Source of the DNA: Streptomyces sp. NRRL F-4489
GTDB lineage: Bacteria > Actinomycetota > Actinomycetes > Streptomycetales > Streptomycetaceae
Assembly (NCBI RefSeq): GCF_001509485.1
Contig: NZ_LLZI01000054.1
Span: 1-10,981, forward strand
Direction: 5' to 3'
Length of the DNA: 10,981 nt
The notes beneath the pieces are model-generated. The model was not told the origin of the DNA, ran no database searches, and saw nothing but the letters and a program-made list of their open reading frames with translations. This document shows positions 5,403-10,981 of this stretch, piece after piece. Numbering within the stretch: position 1 is the stretch's first letter; every line of letters starts with the position of its first letter. The position numbers and the translations under genes were made by a program.

Positions 5403-7073
5403 TCACCGGGCCGGCGCCGCCCCGGCCGGGCCCGTACCGCCGTCCTCCCGCCCGATGCCCTCATCCTCCGGAACCGACCCTCCGGACGAGGCCGCCGCCT
5501 CCGGAAGCACGTCGCCGTGCACCGGGAACCGGCGCGGCGCGAGCAGCAGCACGGCGAGGAAGGCGAGCGCGGCGGCGGCCGCGGCGCCCAGGTAGACGTG
5601 CTCGACGGCGGCGTCCACGGCACGGCGGAGGTAGTCGGCGGCGCGGCTGGTGAGCGCCCCGGCGTGCTGGAGGGCGTGCGAGACGGCGTCGAGGTCGTGC
5701 GGAAGGCCCGTACGCAGGTCGGCCGGGGCGTGGCCGAGGCGGTCGCTGAGGGTGGCGTTGGCGATGGCGCCGAAGAGGGCCGCGCCGAGGGACTGGCCGA
5801 CCTGGCGGCAGAAGAGGATCGAGGCGGTGGCGGTGCCGCGTTCCGCGTAGCCGACCGAGGACTGCACGCCGATGATCAGCGGGAGCTGGAAGAGGCCGAG
5901 GGCGGCGCCGAGCGCGAGCATCAGCAGTGCGGGCTGCCAGGCGGCTCCGGGGTAGGGCAGCAGCGGGAAGGCGAGCAGGACCAGGGCGGCGGCGCCGATG
6001 CCGAGCAGCGCGCAGACCCGGATGCCGGTGCGGTTGTAGACGCGGCTGCTGAAGGCGGCGGATATCGGCCAGCTGAGCGTCATCACCGACAGCACGAAAC
6101 CGGCGGCGGTGGGGCCGAGGCCGAGGACGGCCTGCGCGTAGGTGGGCAGGAAGACGGTCGGGGCGACCATCAGCAGGCCGAGGGCGCCCAGGGCGAGGTT
6201 GACGGCGGAGATGGTGCGGCGGCGCCAGACCCAGCCGGGGATGACGGGTTCGGCGGCGCGGCGTTCGATGGCGACGGTGGCCGCGGCGGCCACGGCGGCG
6301 CCGCCGAGCAGCAGCAGGGACGGGGCGGAGAGCCAGGGCCAGGCGGTGCCGCCCTGGACGAGGGCGGTGAGCAGCAGCCCGCCGGTGGCGAAGACGGCGA
6401 GCGCCCCGGGCCAGTCGACGCGGGCGCGGCGGGCTGGGGCCGTACGCGGGGTGTCGTGGAAGTGGCGGACGATCAGCCAGAGGGCGAGGGCGCCGAGCGG
6501 GAGGTTGATCAGGAAGATCCAGCGCCAGTCGCCGTAGGTGGTGAGCAGGCCGCCGAGGCCGGGGCCGGCGACGGCGGAGGCGGCCCAGACGCTGGAGAGC
6601 TTGGACTGGATCTTGGGGCGTTCCTTCATCGGGTAGAGGTCGGCGGCGATGGTCTGCACGGTCCCCTGGAGCGCGCCGCCGCCGAGGCCCTGGAGGACCC
6701 GGAAGGCGATCAGGGAGGCCATGTCCCAGGCGCCGGCGCAGGCCAGGGAGCCGATGAGGAAGAGCACGATGCCGGTGACGAGGATCGGCTTGCGGCCGTA
6801 GGTGTCGGAGAGCTTGCCGTAGACGGGGAGGGTGACGGTGACGGCGAGGAGGTAGCCGGAGAAGAGCCAGGAGAAGACCGCGAAGCCGCCGAGGTCGCCG
6901 ACGATCTGCGGGACGGCGGTGGCGATGATCGTCGAGTCGAGGGCGGCCAGTGCCATGCCGAGCATCAGGGCGGCGGTGACCGGCGCGCGGCGCGCGGGGG
7001 CGGTGCCGTCCGGCGGTGCGTTCCCGGTGCCGTTCCGGCCGGCGCTGTGGCTGTCCTGGGTGGTGCGGCTCAC
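5403..7073 (-). CDS. MFS exporter, DHA2 (EmrB/QacA) family, 14-TMS type
   Basis: Encodes 556 residues from a GTG at 7073, with AGGAGG 9 bases upstream on the - strand. It is a proton-driven drug or metabolite exporter in the cytoplasmic membrane. A ~32-residue hydrophilic N-terminus precedes TM1, which ends in LAALDSTIIATAVP (acidic residue D46). Motif A is GKLSDTYGRKPIL at 86-98 after TM2, motif B lies around R125-VLQGLGGG, and motif C is AVAGPGLGG at 167-175. GDWRWIFLINLPLG at 181-194 is typical of DHA2 proteins. The hydrophobic segments that follow fit 14 TMS, with an outer loop before the last one. A ~45-residue acidic, Gly-rich tail ends the protein. Substrate is unknown, and no biosynthetic gene or adjacent regulator is visible in the window. 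The gene is divergent from mfd. Confidence 0.92.
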   Translation of the reverse strand: MSRTTQDSHSAGRNGTGNAPPDGTAPARRAPVTAALMLGMALAALDSTIIATAVPQIVGDLGGFAVFSWLFSGYLLAVTVTLPVYGKLSDTYGRKPILVTGIVLFLIGSLACAGAWDMASLIAFRVLQGLGGGALQGTVQTIAADLYPMKERPKIQSKLSSVWAASAVAGPGLGGLLTTYGDWRWIFLINLPLGALALWLIVRHFHDTPRTAPARRARVDWPGALAVFATGGLLLTALVQGGTAWPWLSAPSLLLLGGAAVAAAATVAIERRAAEPVIPGWVWRRRTISAVNLALGALGLLMVAPTVFLPTYAQAVLGLGPTAAGFVLSVMTLSWPISAAFSSRVYNRTGIRVCALLGIGAAALVLLAFPLLPYPGAAWQPALLMLALGAALGLFQLPLIIGVQSSVGYAERGTATASILFCRQVGQSLGAALFGAIANATLSDRLGHAPADLRTGLPHDLDAVSHALQHAGALTSRAADYLRRAVDAAVEHVYLGAAAAAALAFLAVLLLAPRRFPVHGDVLPEAAASSGGSVPEDEGIGREDGGTGPAGAAPAR

Positions 7074-7081
7074 CGGGTGCC

Positions 7082-7087
7082 CCCTCC
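7082..7087 (-). promoter_or_regulatory. Ribosome binding site of the MFS exporter
   Basis: Read on the - strand, AGGAGG occurs here, 8-9 bases before the GTG at 7073. It decides the start; the reading frame itself stays open far upstream into the mfd coding region, where the sequence is not transporter-like. Confidence 0.7.
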
Positions 7088-7104
7088 TGACGTCGTGCGG
7101 TGGC

Positions 7105-7128
7105 GCCGACCCGTTAGGTGTAGTCGGC
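7105..7128. promoter_or_regulatory. Inverted repeat, possible operator for the exporter
   Basis: Six-base perfect arms GCCGAC and GTCGGC are separated by 12 bp that are less GC-rich than the surroundings. The position just upstream of the exporter's translation start would suit repressor binding. Six-base arms can arise by chance, and no regulator gene is present next to it. Confidence 0.3.
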
Positions 7129-7332
7129 ACGATTCGTGGGACACCCTCGCACGCGCGGTGGCCGGGCGGAATGGGGTTTCTCGCAGCATGGGACGGCGGC
7201 GGGCCCTGCTCGGGCGGCCGGTTGTCGGTGGGCCAGCGTAAGGTGGGCAGCCCTGGTCCGTTCGCGCCCGCAGGCGCCGCCGAGGGTGCCGGACCGGTCG
7301 CGTTGTTCGCCTCGCTGGGACGGAAGCCTTTC

Positions 7333-10875
<3,543 letters not shown>

Positions 10876-10892
10876 CGTACGTTGTCGGCTCT

Positions 10893-10918
10893 CCCGCCGT
10901 GCGGGTTGCTGTTGTTTT
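10893..10918 (+). terminator. Intrinsic-type terminator after mfd
   Basis: CCCGC (10893-10897) pairs with GCGGG (10901-10905) across a 3-base loop, followed by the T-rich tract TTGCTGTTGTTTT. It starts 18 bp after the mfd stop. The stem is short (5 bp), but the T-rich tail is unusual for this genome. A second mini-hairpin, CGCC-TTC-GGCG, follows at 10919-10929. Confidence 0.55.
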
Positions 10919-10929
10919 CGCCTTCGGCG

Positions 10930-10981
10930 TGGGGGAGTTGGGCGGGGGCGCCGTTTCTGGGGGTCGTTCGTGGTGCCGGGG
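10930..10981. other. Window end, intergenic
   Basis: The last ~50 bases are G/T-rich on the + strand and show no gene start or ribosome binding site. They belong to the spacer between mfd and the next gene outside the window. Confidence 0.5.

Larger units (their letters stand above)
7074..7332. promoter_or_regulatory. Divergent promoter region between MFS exporter and mfd
   Basis: This 259-bp gap must hold promoters for both genes. An inverted repeat GCCGAC (7105-7110) - 12 bp - GTCGGC (7123-7128) lies about 32 bp from the exporter start and could be an operator. TAAGGT at 7239-7244 fits the actinomycete -10 pattern TAnnnT for mfd, giving a leader of about 80 bases, but no good -35 lies 16-18 bp before it. 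GGAAG at 7322-7326 is a weak ribosome binding site for mfd. Confidence 0.5.

Noticed and set aside
5517..7241. 574-codon + strand frame opposite the exporter
   Set aside because: Gly/Glu/Ala-rich shadow of a membrane-protein gene; the - strand shows clear MFS motifs and a strong ribosome binding site.
6919..7332. N-terminal extension of Mfd to an ATG at 6919
   Set aside because: It would run through the divergent exporter gene and promoter region; Mfd homology begins at MSLSGLL (7333) and the length from there is normal.

Overview
The window looks like a chromosomal segment of a high-GC actinomycete, most likely Streptomyces or a close relative. GC is very high by eye (above 70%), third codon positions are almost all G or C, GTG starts occur, I saw no in-frame TTA codon, and the protein families (SUKH immunity-like proteins, a FilP/DivIVA-like coiled-coil protein, a DHA2 exporter, Mfd) are typical of streptomycetes. 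There are five genes, four on the + strand and one on the - strand. No RNA gene, insertion sequence, CRISPR array or origin was seen.

Left part (1-3896): two + strand genes, 5 bp apart, form an apparent operon. Both combine domains known from polymorphic toxins with domains known from their immunity proteins. The first (100-1107) has an N-terminal region resembling the WHH-type HNH/Endo VII toxin nucleases and a C-terminal SMI1/KNR4 (SUKH) domain; one of the usual nuclease histidines appears to be lysine. The second (1113-3896) has an N-terminal Imm35/YrhB-like domain, a ~350-residue Pro/Gly/Ser-rich linker with a duplicated short peptide, a nucleic acid/nucleotide deaminase-like domain that keeps its zinc-binding and catalytic residues, and a C-terminal SUKH-4 domain. 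Neither has a signal peptide or membrane segment. The pair looks like a cytosolic system built from domesticated toxin and immunity parts, and is the most interesting item here.

Middle part (3897-5402): a 362-bp intergenic region carries 14-bp-spaced short repeats, a strong GC hairpin terminator, two copies of a GGGGTACCC palindromic word and a hairpin in the likely leader. It is followed by a long coiled-coil protein (4259-5347) of the FilP/DivIVA-like group often labelled 'cellulose-binding protein'. This gene converges with an MFS exporter gene.

Right part (5403-10981): a DHA2-family (14-TMS) MFS exporter (5403-7073, - strand) is divergent from mfd (7333-10875, + strand), the housekeeping transcription-repair coupling factor, across a 259-bp promoter region. 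mfd is followed by a small hairpin with a T-rich tail. The right half is ordinary; the left half is accessory-like in content but could equally be a stable part of the genus's gene set.
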